A stretch of 64,000 bases of DNA from Thalassobius sp. Cn5-15 (GCF_022347685.1 NZ_JAKRGF010000005.1:124001-188000), one strand, 5' to 3'. Counted from the first letter of the stretch, positions 35,185 to 43,350 are shown. A program made the numbers and translations. Notes: a model not told the origin generated them from the letters alone.

Positions 35185-35682
35185 TCACAGTCCGATAACC
35201 GGACCGAGCACCCCTTGCGGGAACTGCGTGCCGAGCGCTTTTTGAAAAAAGAATGTCAGCGCCAGTGGACCGAGCACCGAGATGGCAACCGCCCAGATCA
35301 CATGCCCGCGCTCGCCCGTCAGCAGGATGCAGACGCCGGTCAACAGCATCGCCCCGATCGCGAACCCCACAATCGGCAGGATCACGATAAATCCGGCAAA
35401 TGCAGCGGCGGCTCCGAAGGCTCTGAGAATAAGGGTTTTGGTGGGGGCGCCGTCCGATTTCGGCGCGGGGTCTTCGGCCTCGCCTTTGCCCAGCAGGGTC
35501 AGGCAAAACGCTACAAGTCCGAGTCCCATACCGATGATTGAGATCACCCGGGGCCACATGTCAGGGGGGGGCGCAAATCCCGGGATGAAGGCTGGTCGCG
35601 GAACATAGATCGGGATCAGGACGAAAGCGACGAAAGCAAACAGCACGGTGATTAAAATACCGCGAAAAAGAGATTTAGTCAT
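35185..35682 (-). CDS. tctB: Tripartite tricarboxylate transporter, small permease TctB
   Basis: The 165-residue membrane protein has four predicted transmembrane segments (GILITVLFAFVAFVLIPIYV, VISIIGMGLGLVAFCLTLL, AAAAFAGFIVILPIVGFAI, WAVAISVLGPLALTFFF), as expected for the small Tct subunit that pairs with TctA. The ATG at 35682 has AAGGAG at a spacing of six. It lies between tctC (75 bases upstream) and tctA (12 bases downstream). Confidence 0.9.
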   Translation of the reverse strand: MTKSLFRGILITVLFAFVAFVLIPIYVPRPAFIPGFAPPPDMWPRVISIIGMGLGLVAFCLTLLGKGEAEDPAPKSDGAPTKTLILRAFGAAAAFAGFIVILPIVGFAIGAMLLTGVCILLTGERGHVIWAVAISVLGPLALTFFFQKALGTQFPQGVLGPVIGL

Positions 35683-35757
35683 AGCTGGACTCCTTTGCCA
35701 ATTGTAAAGCGGCGCGCAAGCTATGATCGAGCGCCGCTTTTGTCGTTTCAAAGGAGT

Positions 35758-36729
35758 TTATTCAGGGATGTAGCCGAATTTTTTGGCCAGTCCATTGAAC
35801 AGTTCGTATTGCGCCTTGGCATAGGCCGGCATGTCGATGGACCCGACAGTCGAGATCGACCCGCGGCGTTCAGCAAGCGTCAGCCAGGTTTCATCGGTGG
35901 CGACCTGCTCCAGAACACCCTGCCATTTGGCAACGACGTCTGCGGGCAGGTCTTTGGGGGCGTAGAGCGCGCTCCAGCCTGTGACCTGACCTGCTTGCTC
36001 ATAGCCCAGTTCCGACGCGGTCGGGACATCCGGCAGGTTGTCCATGCGCGAAGGTGCAAAAACCATCAGCGCCTTCATGTCTCCGCTTTCGATATGGGGC
36101 ATCAAAGACCCGGCCGAGATGGCAAGAAAGTCGACATGACCGCCCAGCAGAGCAGTCGCAAGGGCGCCGCCGCCTTTGTAGGGCACCAGCGTCGCGGCCG
36201 TCAGCGGGTCAAGCCCTGCATCGGAGAGCAAAGTCTGAACCGTAAACCCATCAATCGAGGTCGCACCGGAGGCGGCATAAGCCATACGCCCACCCGATTC
36301 GGTCACTGCGTCAGTCAGATCCTTAACTGTTTCATAAGGCGCATCCGACTTGACCGCGAGGATCATTGGCGTTGCTTCAAGAGCGCCAACAAAGGTGTAG
36401 GCGTCCCAATCGACGGATGCCTGCGGGTTGACCGCCGGTGTCAGTGCCATGCCGACACGGGCCAGCAACAGCGTGTAACCGTCGGCATCGGATTCAGTTA
36501 CAAACCGCGCGCCATTCATTCCCCCTGCGCCCGGTTTGTTCACGACCGTCACAGGTTGACCCAGATAGGGTTTGGCGCTTTCCGACAAGGCACGACCCGC
36601 CAGATCCGAGGCGCCGCCAGGCCCGTATGGGATCACCAATGTGACCGCTTTTTCTGGATAGTCGGCCGCAAACGCCGCGCCAGCAGCCATCGTTGCCGCC
36701 AATGTCAATCCGGTGATGAGTTTCTTCAT
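35758..36729 (-). CDS. tctC: Tripartite tricarboxylate transporter substrate-binding protein TctC/Bug
   Basis: The 323-residue periplasmic binding protein starts with a signal peptide (MKKLITGLTLAATMAAGAAFA) and has the Bug-family mature start DYPEKAVTLVIPYGPGGASD and the texts VTVVNKPGAGGMNG and LPDVPTASELGYE. It captures a carboxylate-like solute for TctAB. The ATG at 36729 follows GGGAGGAA. It is the first gene of the operon, and the divergent LysR regulator starts 121 bases away across a LysR-type operator. Confidence 0.93.
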   Translation of the reverse strand: MKKLITGLTLAATMAAGAAFAADYPEKAVTLVIPYGPGGASDLAGRALSESAKPYLGQPVTVVNKPGAGGMNGARFVTESDADGYTLLLARVGMALTPAVNPQASVDWDAYTFVGALEATPMILAVKSDAPYETVKDLTDAVTESGGRMAYAASGATSIDGFTVQTLLSDAGLDPLTAATLVPYKGGGALATALLGGHVDFLAISAGSLMPHIESGDMKALMVFAPSRMDNLPDVPTASELGYEQAGQVTGWSALYAPKDLPADVVAKWQGVLEQVATDETWLTLAERRGSISTVGSIDMPAYAKAQYELFNGLAKKFGYIPE

Positions 36730-36816
36730 GGTTTCCTCCCAAGATGAGGCCGGATGTCCGGCCCGTAATAACGAAACAAGTATCTGTAGTATAATTTTTT
36801 TTGACAATAGTATCGT

Positions 36817-36841
36817 TCAGTATAATATTTCCTCATACTGA
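36817..36841. promoter_or_regulatory. LysR-type operator between tctC and lysR
   Basis: TCAGTAT-N11-ATACTGA is a perfect 7-bp dyad with the T-N11-A core expected of LysR-type regulators. It lies nine bases before the LysR start and about 88 bases before tctC, the usual place for autoregulation and divergent activation. Confidence 0.75.
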
Positions 36842-36850
36842 GAGGGCGCG

Positions 36851-37762
36851 ATGATTAAACAGCGAGAGTTAGAGGCTTTTGACGCTTTCATGCGTCTTGG
36901 AAACATGAAGGGGGCCGGGGAATTGCTTGGCCTCAGTCAGCCTGCGATCAGCCGCCTGTTGGTCACTTTTGAAGCACAGATCGGGTTCGCTCTTTTTGTA
37001 AGGAAACGCAACAGGTTAACGCCTACTCCAGAGGCGCTTCAATACCACCAGACTGTGCAGCGTACCCTTGCAGCACTTCGCGACGCCGAAGAAGAAGCTG
37101 TGGCCATTGCCAACAAGAAAACCGGGCATTTGGTCATTGCCGCGCAACCGGTGTTTTGCGACACGTTCCTGCTGGATGCTGTTGCCATTTTCCGTGAGAA
37201 ACACCCGGGCGTCAGCGTAAAACTGGTCGATGTAGGGCTCGAGGAAATGACCCGGATGCTGGCAGAACGGACTTGCGACATGGCGCTGGGAATCACGCTT
37301 GACGCCGAAGCCTTCGGCGCGACCGCGACAACGCTGGCCAGATGCGAAGCCTGCTGTATTCTCCCCATAGATCACCCCCTTAACGAAACTGACGTCTTGC
37401 CCCTTCCAAGGCTGCGTCAGGAAACCTTCATTGATCTGTCTCTCGGGAGCCCTTTGCGAACACGTGTTGATTTCCTGATGCAGACCATCGACGTAAAACG
37501 TGAGATCGCCGCAGAAATGCGCAATTTGCGCGGTGTGGTAAAGCTTGTGGAAATGGGTATGGGACTGGCGATTGTGGACCCGGTTGCCTGCCGGTTGCTG
37601 GATCCTGACAAGGCGGTTACGCGACCTCTTTTACCTTCGATAAGCTGGGAAATTGCACAGTTTGTCCCGCGCGACCGTCAGATCAGCGCAGTCGGGCAGG
37701 CCTTTCTTGAGGTGATCAGGACTGAGATTGATCTGCTGAAAGAGCAGAAACTCGTGGTTTGA
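36851..37762 (+). CDS. LysR family transcriptional regulator
   Basis: The 303-residue protein has an N-terminal winged helix-turn-helix (about residues 3-62: REL EAFDAFMRLGNMKGAGELL, LSQPAISRLLVTFEAQIG) and a LysR substrate domain (about 90-300). The lone ATG start lies nine bases after a perfect LysR operator. It is divergent from the tctCBA-argE-like operon, so it most likely activates that operon when the transported acyl compound or its product is present. The tail ends EQKLVV. Confidence 0.92.
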   Translation: MIKQRELEAFDAFMRLGNMKGAGELLGLSQPAISRLLVTFEAQIGFALFVRKRNRLTPTPEALQYHQTVQRTLAALRDAEEEAVAIANKKTGHLVIAAQPVFCDTFLLDAVAIFREKHPGVSVKLVDVGLEEMTRMLAERTCDMALGITLDAEAFGATATTLARCEACCILPIDHPLNETDVLPLPRLRQETFIDLSLGSPLRTRVDFLMQTIDVKREIAAEMRNLRGVVKLVEMGMGLAIVDPVACRLLDPDKAVTRPLLPSISWEIAQFVPRDRQISAVGQAFLEVIRTEIDLLKEQKLVV

Positions 37763-37790
37763 TCGCTCTGAAAATTATCGCTCTGAAAAT
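37762..37790. repeat. Tandem duplication after the LysR gene
   Basis: ATCGCTCTGAAAAT occurs twice with a period of 15 bases (37762-37775 and 37777-37790), the first copy overlapping the LysR stop. This looks like a recent slippage duplication. Confidence 0.5.
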
Positions 37791-38002
37791 CAAGGTCATA
37801 AACCAATAGAAGCTTAAGTCTGTTTGGGGTGAAATGATACGATACCATGAGTCATTAGGGGGTATCTTTCCCGCAAGACCCTGCAAAGGAGGCGGACGGC
37901 ATGTTCTCTGCGATGGCATCAAGAAACGCGTACCTCACTTTGCATCTCTGGCGCAGCACGCGGTCGACATTGTCTAGGGGCTAATGGCGGAAAAGCCTCG
38001 CC

Positions 38003-38230
38003 CTATTTTAGGATGTCACGTTCTTCCGTGACCCGAGCCAGCTCTTTCTTAAGGCGGTGAACGTCCGCTTCTTGGTCCGTCTGCCTTTGAGGTGCCGAAA
38101 ATCTGGCCACTCATGTATAGCGAGATTGGGTGCTGATACCCAGCCGTTCGGCGATTTCCCGGACCGAATACCCGCGCGCTGTCACCTGCGCTTTGAATTC
38201 TGAACCACATAGATTGACCGCTGCGTCAAC
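38003..38230 (-). pseudogene. IS3 family transposase OrfA remnant with nonsense codon
   Basis: Read on the minus strand, the frame gives GSEFKAQVTARGYSVREIAE, RLGISTQSRYT, stop, VARFSAPQRQTDQEADVHRL, KKELARVTEERDILK, stop. This is the OrfA helix-turn-helix and leucine-zipper layout of IS3 elements; the Trp codon expected after Tyr-Thr is TGA, a single-base nonsense change. The downstream region to about 37850 may hold traces of OrfB (VRYAFLDAIAENMP). No terminal repeats were found. It fills most of the 569-base gap between LysR and the lipoprotein gene. Confidence 0.75.
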
Positions 38231-38331
38231 CTACAACTTCTCGCAGATTGTGCCAGTGGCGCGTTTCCTCACATTCAGGTTTGTCAGCTTTGGCATCAGT
38301 CAAAGCGCGGAACAAAATTTGAGGGGAAATC

Positions 38332-38919
38332 ATGAAGTCTTTCCAAATTCTAGCATCGGCCGCTGTCGCGGTCTCTCTGGCGGCCTGCAGCTCCTCTGGT
38401 GGTGATTCCGATGGTGATATTGATCTGCCGGCGGAATTTTCCAATCTGGAGGATCTGTTGACGCGGGCTGATGCGGGGTCGCTGAATGCCGCTGACGCAT
38501 CCCTGATGTCAGGTACCGTTGATATGACCGGTGCCATTGGCGTTGGCGACGTAGGTGACAGTGGCAACGATGAGGTGATTGGCAACCTGTCACTTTCAGT
38601 CGATTTCAACGATGGATCGGTGTCTGGGTCTGCCACCGGTTTTGATGTTTATGATAGCAACGGCAATCAAGGCGATGCAATCAGCGGTACGCTGACCATC
38701 GCGGGCGCTGCCGGATCGGTTTCTGGTGCCACATTTGACGCTGATGTCGACGGCATGCTGGTGGATGGGCCGGACAACATCACAGTAGACGGTGTCATCG
38801 CCGGTGACTTCTTCGACTACAATGGCGATTTGGCCACCACGGGCGATTTCGACGCAACCCTGACGACATCCGGCGGTACGGAAAATGTGTCCGGCGGTTT
38901 TGCAGCCATTGAGAACTAA
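38332..38919 (+). CDS. Surface-lipoprotein candidate, TbpB-like beta-barrel type
   Basis: The 195-residue protein has a type II signal peptide with lipobox LAAC (Cys19), and the next residue is Ser, which favours outer-membrane sorting. After a short acidic linker, the mature part is rich in Gly, Asp, Ser and Val with repeated short beta texts (GSVSGSATGFDVYD, ISGTLTIAGAAGSVSGATFD, ATLTTSGGTENVSGGFAAIEN). The closing G-G-F-A-A pattern is like the C-lobe barrel of TbpB/HphA-type lipoproteins. The start has GAGGGGAAATC upstream. The next gene encodes a Slam-like translocator, so this is its probable client. The ligand is unknown. Confidence 0.72.
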   Translation: MKSFQILASAAVAVSLAACSSSGGDSDGDIDLPAEFSNLEDLLTRADAGSLNAADASLMSGTVDMTGAIGVGDVGDSGNDEVIGNLSLSVDFNDGSVSGSATGFDVYDSNGNQGDAISGTLTIAGAAGSVSGATFDADVDGMLVDGPDNITVDGVIAGDFFDYNGDLATTGDFDATLTTSGGTENVSGGFAAIEN

Positions 38920-38931
38920 TTCAACCATCCA

Positions 38932-38971
38932 GCGCCCCTGCAGGCTTGATGCTGCAGGGGCGCGTCTTTTT
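38932..38971 (+). terminator. Strong terminator/attenuator between lipoprotein and Slam-like genes
   Basis: GCGCCCCTGCAG-GCTTGATG-CTGCAGGGGCGC is a perfect 12-bp stem followed by GTCTTTTT. It lies 12 bases after the lipoprotein stop and 28 bases before the chosen start of the Slam-like gene. Confidence 0.9.
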
Positions 38972-38998
38972 ACGATACGGTTTCTGTGCGGCGGTTTG

Positions 38999-40198
38999 AT
39001 GGCTGTCGCCTTGTTGCTTGGAGTTGGTCAACCCGTTTCGGCAGGCGCGGAAAAAAGGGGGGATCGGGCAGAGCTCTATCACAGGCTGGTGCGGATCGGC
39101 AGAGAGGCCGAAGATCCACGCCAAGCGGCGCAAGCCCTTGCCACTGCGGCCCGAATAGACCCGAAAAACGCGCAAGCGCATCTGCTGCTGGCAGAGCTTT
39201 TTTTTCAGGCAGGTCAGACTCGCCGCGCCGAAACATACCTGCGCGGACTGATCAAACAGCCGGGGCAGCGTGAGAATGCAGATGTCTACCTGCAGGCGCT
39301 TGATCGTCTTGCGCTTAGGCAGCCTGTCTTGCTCTCGGGATCCTTTGTTCTGCGGCCAACGAGTAACGTTAATAATGTCTCCTCGGAACGTCATTTTGAT
39401 ACGCTTTTGGGGCGCTTCAATATCAGTGAAGGCGGGGCAGAGGAATTCGGTATCGGTGCCGAAGTGGGGGGCAATCTGTCCTATCGGTTGCCATTAGGTA
39501 CAGGGCGCAGCCTTGTCTTTGGGGGGGGGCTGTCGCGTGGGCTGTATAAGCACGACCGATTGCGTTTCTGGCGCGCGCGCCTGTCGGCCGATTTGAAACA
39601 AATCGGGCCTTCCCAAGACTGGCGGCTGGGCATTTTTGCCAGCCGCAAGCGCTATAGCGATATCCCTGACAGCAGCGCCGAAGTGTTGCGTTATGGCGTG
39701 CGCGCCAACTTCAGCACCGATCTGACGGCGGGCCGCCGTTTCAATCTCGGCGCCGTGGTTGAACAGCGCGATTATTTGAACACCCCGACGTTTAGCGGTC
39801 CTGTGCTCAGCCTTAACGGGTCTTTCAGGACCATCCATTCCAAAGGAAGGGTGAGCACCCTTGGCCTGCGGTTGGAACGGCGCAATACAGAATTGGACTA
39901 TCACCGTTACTGGGGCGTGGGGGTGCAGCTGGGCGGCGAAACCAAGGTGACCGACCATCTGCGCATGGGGCTGAACGCCGGTCTTACCATTCGGCAGTAT
40001 GATGCCCACTTTGCCGCATTGGATTACGCACGCCGTGACAGGGTCTGGACAGTTGGTCTCTCGGCCATCCATCGCAAGATCAGTGTTTTCGGCGCCACGC
40101 CCAAGGTCAGCTGTAGCTATGAACGTCAGCGGTCCAATGTGGCACTGTATTCCCGTGAAACGACGGCCTGTGAACTGGGTTGGTTTTATCAGTTCTAG
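38999..40198 (+). CDS. Slam-like outer-membrane translocator (TPR plus DUF560 barrel)
   Basis: The protein has about 399 residues from the chosen ATG. After a hydrophobic export signal, helical TPR-like repeats cover about residues 30-120 (RQAAQALATAARIDPKNAQAH, AELFFQAGQTRRAETYLRGL). The rest is a beta barrel with alternating aromatic strands, opening at FVLRPTSNVNNVSSERHFDTL and ending CELGWFYQF with a terminal Phe. This is the surface lipoprotein assembly modifier (Slam, DUF560) layout. Slam proteins move specific lipoproteins to the cell surface. Frame is open up to 38885, inside the preceding gene, but a 12-bp terminator lies between, so a start at or near 38999 is likelier. No good ribosome binding site is seen. 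Confidence 0.75.
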   Translation: MAVALLLGVGQPVSAGAEKRGDRAELYHRLVRIGREAEDPRQAAQALATAARIDPKNAQAHLLLAELFFQAGQTRRAETYLRGLIKQPGQRENADVYLQALDRLALRQPVLLSGSFVLRPTSNVNNVSSERHFDTLLGRFNISEGGAEEFGIGAEVGGNLSYRLPLGTGRSLVFGGGLSRGLYKHDRLRFWRARLSADLKQIGPSQDWRLGIFASRKRYSDIPDSSAEVLRYGVRANFSTDLTAGRRFNLGAVVEQRDYLNTPTFSGPVLSLNGSFRTIHSKGRVSTLGLRLERRNTELDYHRYWGVGVQLGGETKVTDHLRMGLNAGLTIRQYDAHFAALDYARRDRVWTVGLSAIHRKISVFGATPKVSCSYERQRSNVALYSRETTACELGWFYQF

Positions 40199-40206
40199 GG
40201 CAGAGA

Positions 40207-41802
40207 TCAGGCGGTGCTGGCCGTGCTGTCATGGGGGATGCGGGCCAGATGCGCGACAATTTTGGGGAACTCCGCCCCCATCGCCAGATGGCCTGCCTCT
40301 TCCAACAGTTCAAACGAGGCACCGGGCAGGGATCGCGCCATTTCTGCGATCTCGTCGGGCGGAAAAAACGGATCCTGCGCGCCTTGTAGAAAGCTGATAC
40401 CGCAGGACACATGCTTCAGATCCGCTGCCCAGTTGCGATTGATGTTTTGAAACTCATCCATAGAACTCATCGCAGCTTCGTTGGCGATCAGTTGCAGCCA
40501 GTCAGCGAAAGTGTCCTGGGTGAACAGGCGTTCTACTTCGGCCAGATCGGCGGGGGCGTTGCGGTAGAGGTGATTCAGGCCCTTCTGCGCAAATCTGTTT
40601 GATCGGGCCAGCGCATTATAGACCCGCGCCAAACCGGTGATTACCTGCGGGTTCCGTTTGAGGCGCAGTGACAGTTCCGCATAGATCGAGGTGGTGCGGG
40701 CGGTTTCCCACGCATAGGCAGGCTGCGGGGTAGAGACCAGCATAAGGTGGTTTACAATATCAGCGTTGTGACGACTGAAGTGCAGTGCCCAAGAGACGCC
40801 CGCACTTTCGCCCAGGCAGATGACCGGCTGGTCGCACAGATAGTCCAGCGTCGCACGGATCGCAGCGGATACATGCGCCATCCGCTGCGCTGCACTTTGC
40901 GTGCCGCCAAAGCCGAGGAAGTGACGCGGTACCACCAGCCAGCGCAGCCCGTTTTGTTTCAAGCTCTCTGAGAAATCATCGCGATAGATTGTCGGGCAGA
41001 GCATGCTGTGAAAATATAGGACCGGCTGGCCCTGCCGATCGCCGAAATCCCAGATCGGCACCTCGATGCCTTCGCCGACGCTGATGCGATTCACCACCAC
41101 ATCACGCCCGAACTGTCGCCGGACGAGGGCGGTTTCCTTGTTGCGTTCAGGATGCAGCAGCAGTTCATCCAGCAGGCGCGAGGTGATTTCAATCGACAGT
41201 CGCCGCAGCAGGGCGTTTTGTGACCGGCTGCCCAGCTTGCTGAGCAATACCTGAACCTGCTTACGCTTGGTGTCGTATGAGGCGCCCAGCACTTCGGCCG
41301 CTGTTTTCAGGTCCAGACCGCTAAGGAGGTGGGCCAGAAGTTCATATTCGCTTTTGGTTAGATCGCTATCGGGTACTTCATCTCCCAGAAATCCCGGTAT
41401 CCGGTCGCGTGCCACTTCAATCGCGACGAAGGCCACATCAGCCGGCGCGTCGGGCCATCGGTCCAGCCGGTCAAAAAGGAAGAACAGCTGCGCGTCCACG
41501 ACGACAAAATGGCTGCCGGCCGCATTGGGTGCGGGCATCACTATGTGGTCAGGAAGGATATTCTCGGATCCCTCCAACAGCCCCTCGACCAGACGCTGCC
41601 CGTCGCGATCATAAAGGTTCAGCGGGTAGCTGACGCGGGCGAAATGCCAATGCAGAAACCGTTCGTAACTGGCCTGTTGTTCTGATCGTTTCAGCAGCGC
41701 TGCCTCTGATCCCAGAGTGACCGCGCGGGTCTGCGGCAACACATCATCAAGGGTTGCCATAAACTGGGTTCTGCCAGTCTGTACTGGTTTCTGATCGGTC
41801 AT
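40207..41802 (-). CDS. HTH regulator fused to alpha/beta hydrolase
   Basis: The 531-residue protein combines two parts. Residues about 50-140 look like a sensory PAS-like part (YPLNLYDRDGQRLVEGLLEG, HFVVVDAQLFFLFDRLDRW). Residues about 148-203 are a LuxR-like helix-turn-helix (LTKSEYELLAHLLSGLDLKT, AAEVLGASYDTKRKQVQVLL). Residues about 235-530 are an alpha/beta hydrolase with all three catalytic residues: Ser333 in CLGESAGV, Asp477 in QGAQDPFF and His505 in EEAGHLAMG. ATG 41802 was preferred to TTG 41817. It is divergent from a second LuxR-type gene, 164 bases away. The substrate is unknown; such a protein could destroy the ligand it senses. Confidence 0.8.
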   Translation of the reverse strand: MTDQKPVQTGRTQFMATLDDVLPQTRAVTLGSEAALLKRSEQQASYERFLHWHFARVSYPLNLYDRDGQRLVEGLLEGSENILPDHIVMPAPNAAGSHFVVVDAQLFFLFDRLDRWPDAPADVAFVAIEVARDRIPGFLGDEVPDSDLTKSEYELLAHLLSGLDLKTAAEVLGASYDTKRKQVQVLLSKLGSRSQNALLRRLSIEITSRLLDELLLHPERNKETALVRRQFGRDVVVNRISVGEGIEVPIWDFGDRQGQPVLYFHSMLCPTIYRDDFSESLKQNGLRWLVVPRHFLGFGGTQSAAQRMAHVSAAIRATLDYLCDQPVICLGESAGVSWALHFSRHNADIVNHLMLVSTPQPAYAWETARTTSIYAELSLRLKRNPQVITGLARVYNALARSNRFAQKGLNHLYRNAPADLAEVERLFTQDTFADWLQLIANEAAMSSMDEFQNINRNWAADLKHVSCGISFLQGAQDPFFPPDEIAEMARSLPGASFELLEEAGHLAMGAEFPKIVAHLARIPHDSTASTA

Positions 41803-41966
41803 CGGTGAAGGGTCCAATAGGGGTATTTGGCCTGCTCAATGATCTTAAGGGGCAATAATCGAACTGCATACCCCCCATTTGGGGGGCGCGGCAGGCGGGT
41901 GTTTGGCCTGAGATAGGTCCAGCCATTCACAGCCAGGACAGCGGTGCCAAACCGTTGAGTGCCAAG

Positions 41967-42542
41967 ATGCCCCTACAGCAGCCCCTGCCTTTGCCCTCAG
42001 CGCCGCCACCGGCTGATGCTCTGGAAATTGCCTGTTTCGAGGTGTCGCCATCTGGCCGTATTCTTGCGGCCTGTGAGCGGGCGCGGGCCTATCTCGGTCA
42101 GTATGGTACAGGTGTCGGGATGCGGTTCCGGCCGGTCCCTTGGTCCGCATTTGCTGCGGCACTTGCCCGGGCCACCCGTCCGACTGCCCCACAGGCATCA
42201 GTGATGCGCTGCCGAACAGTCGATCTGCGGGGCGAGGTCCAATTGAATGTGCTGCCCTTCCAGCAGGATCGGCTGCGCGTGGTTTTATTTCTGCCGCATC
42301 TACAGCAGCGATCGGTTGCTGCTATTGCTGTTCGGCTTACCGCGCGGGAAAAATCGGTTCTGGATCTTGCCGCGGCGGGGTTGCGACGGGACAGAATTGC
42401 TCATGCGCTGGGAATTGCCCTGCCAACCGTGGACATGCACTGCCGTAACATCCGCAAGAAACTGGGGGCAGGCACGATGTCCGCGGCAGTCGCAGTCGCC
42501 GCGCGTCAGGGACTGCTGGAACCGGAGGGGCAGGGCGTCTAG
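41967..42542 (+). CDS. LuxR-type helix-turn-helix regulator
   Basis: The 191-residue protein has an N-terminal part of about 120 residues that resembles a PAS-like sensor (CFEVSPSGRILAACERARAYL, LNVLPFQQDRLRVVLFLP). A C-terminal LuxR helix-turn-helix spans about residues 125-185 (LTAREKSVLDLAAAGLRRDR, IAHALGIALPTVDMHCRNIRKKLG). No autoinducer domain or receiver domain is visible. The ATG at 41967 is the first in the frame, although a TTG at 41955 is open. It is divergent from the HTH-hydrolase fusion, so the two probably regulate each other. It converges on surf1, 22 bases away. Confidence 0.82.
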   Translation: MPLQQPLPLPSAPPPADALEIACFEVSPSGRILAACERARAYLGQYGTGVGMRFRPVPWSAFAAALARATRPTAPQASVMRCRTVDLRGEVQLNVLPFQQDRLRVVLFLPHLQQRSVAAIAVRLTAREKSVLDLAAAGLRRDRIAHALGIALPTVDMHCRNIRKKLGAGTMSAAVAVAARQGLLEPEGQGV

Positions 42543-42564
42543 CCGAATGCGCCCCGCTCTGACC

Positions 42565-43338
42565 TCAGTCGGGGGGGCTGCGCCAGCACATCAAGGGCAC
42601 ATCCAACACCCGCACCACCATTACCGCGACAGTCAACGCAAAGAGCAGCGCCATCGCATACCAAGTCAGTGCATAGGACAGATGGTTGTTCGGAAACGCG
42701 ATCACCGTCATACCGCCGCGCGGCCACGTGTCAGGGGCGGCGTCATGGTCAGCGTCCAGAAAGTAGGTCCGCGTGCGGCCCAGACCAAGGCGTGAAGACA
42801 TCGCGGCCGTGTCGCGCGACACCCAGCGGTCAATATCGGGCCGGTTGGGTTCCAGTAATGTGCCGTCCGGCGCAGTAGGGCGCAACAGGCCGGTTAGCTG
42901 GGGTTTCGGAGCGGTCCAATTGGCGGGATCCTTGCGGTCATTGGGCACAAAGCCGCGATTGATCCAGAGGATATCAGCGCCGACTTGGTAGGGGGTCATC
43001 ACCCAGTAACCCGGCCCCAGCTCTGTCACCGCTTTGACCAGTAGCGCGTGCTCTAGTGGTGTGCCGCTTACCCTGACACGCAGGTATTCGTGGGTTTCGG
43101 GGCGAAAAATGGGGGGCAGCGTGGTGGGAACGCCAAAGGCACGGGTATCCACTGTAGCGATCAAGTCGTTCTTCCACGTCAGGCGTTTGACCTGCCAGTT
43201 GCCCAGAAGGACAAAGACCACCACCAGCCCAGCGGACACGACCAGCAGCCCCCATGTCATCCAGCGTGGGCGATGGGGTGGAACCAAATCTGCCGGAACG
43301 GCGTCCGGCAGATCCGTGTTTTCAGGTCGCTTGGTCAC
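42565..43338 (-). CDS. SURF1 family oxidase assembly protein
   Basis: The 257-residue membrane protein has two transmembrane segments: GLLVVSAGLVVVFVLLGNWQ near residue 30 and LSYALTWYAMALLFALTVAV near 225. A periplasmic SURF1 domain lies between (NRGFVPNDRKDPANW, LTGLLRPTAP). SURF1 proteins help insert heme into the catalytic subunit of heme-copper oxidases. The GTG start and 12-base gap to cyoD show that it is the last gene of the cyoABCD operon, so it most likely serves the quinol oxidase. Confidence 0.9.
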   Translation of the reverse strand: MTKRPENTDLPDAVPADLVPPHRPRWMTWGLLVVSAGLVVVFVLLGNWQVKRLTWKNDLIATVDTRAFGVPTTLPPIFRPETHEYLRVRVSGTPLEHALLVKAVTELGPGYWVMTPYQVGADILWINRGFVPNDRKDPANWTAPKPQLTGLLRPTAPDGTLLEPNRPDIDRWVSRDTAAMSSRLGLGRTRTYFLDADHDAAPDTWPRGGMTVIAFPNNHLSYALTWYAMALLFALTVAVMVVRVLDVPLMCWRSPPD

Positions 43339-43350
43339 GTCTGTGATCCC

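Noticed and set aside
37762-37790. The tandem 15-base repeat as a regulator array.
   Set aside because: There are only two copies, placed after a stop codon; slippage is simpler.
38885-38998. An upstream start for the Slam-like gene inside the lipoprotein gene.
   Set aside because: It would place the export signal at residues 30-50 and run through a strong terminator.
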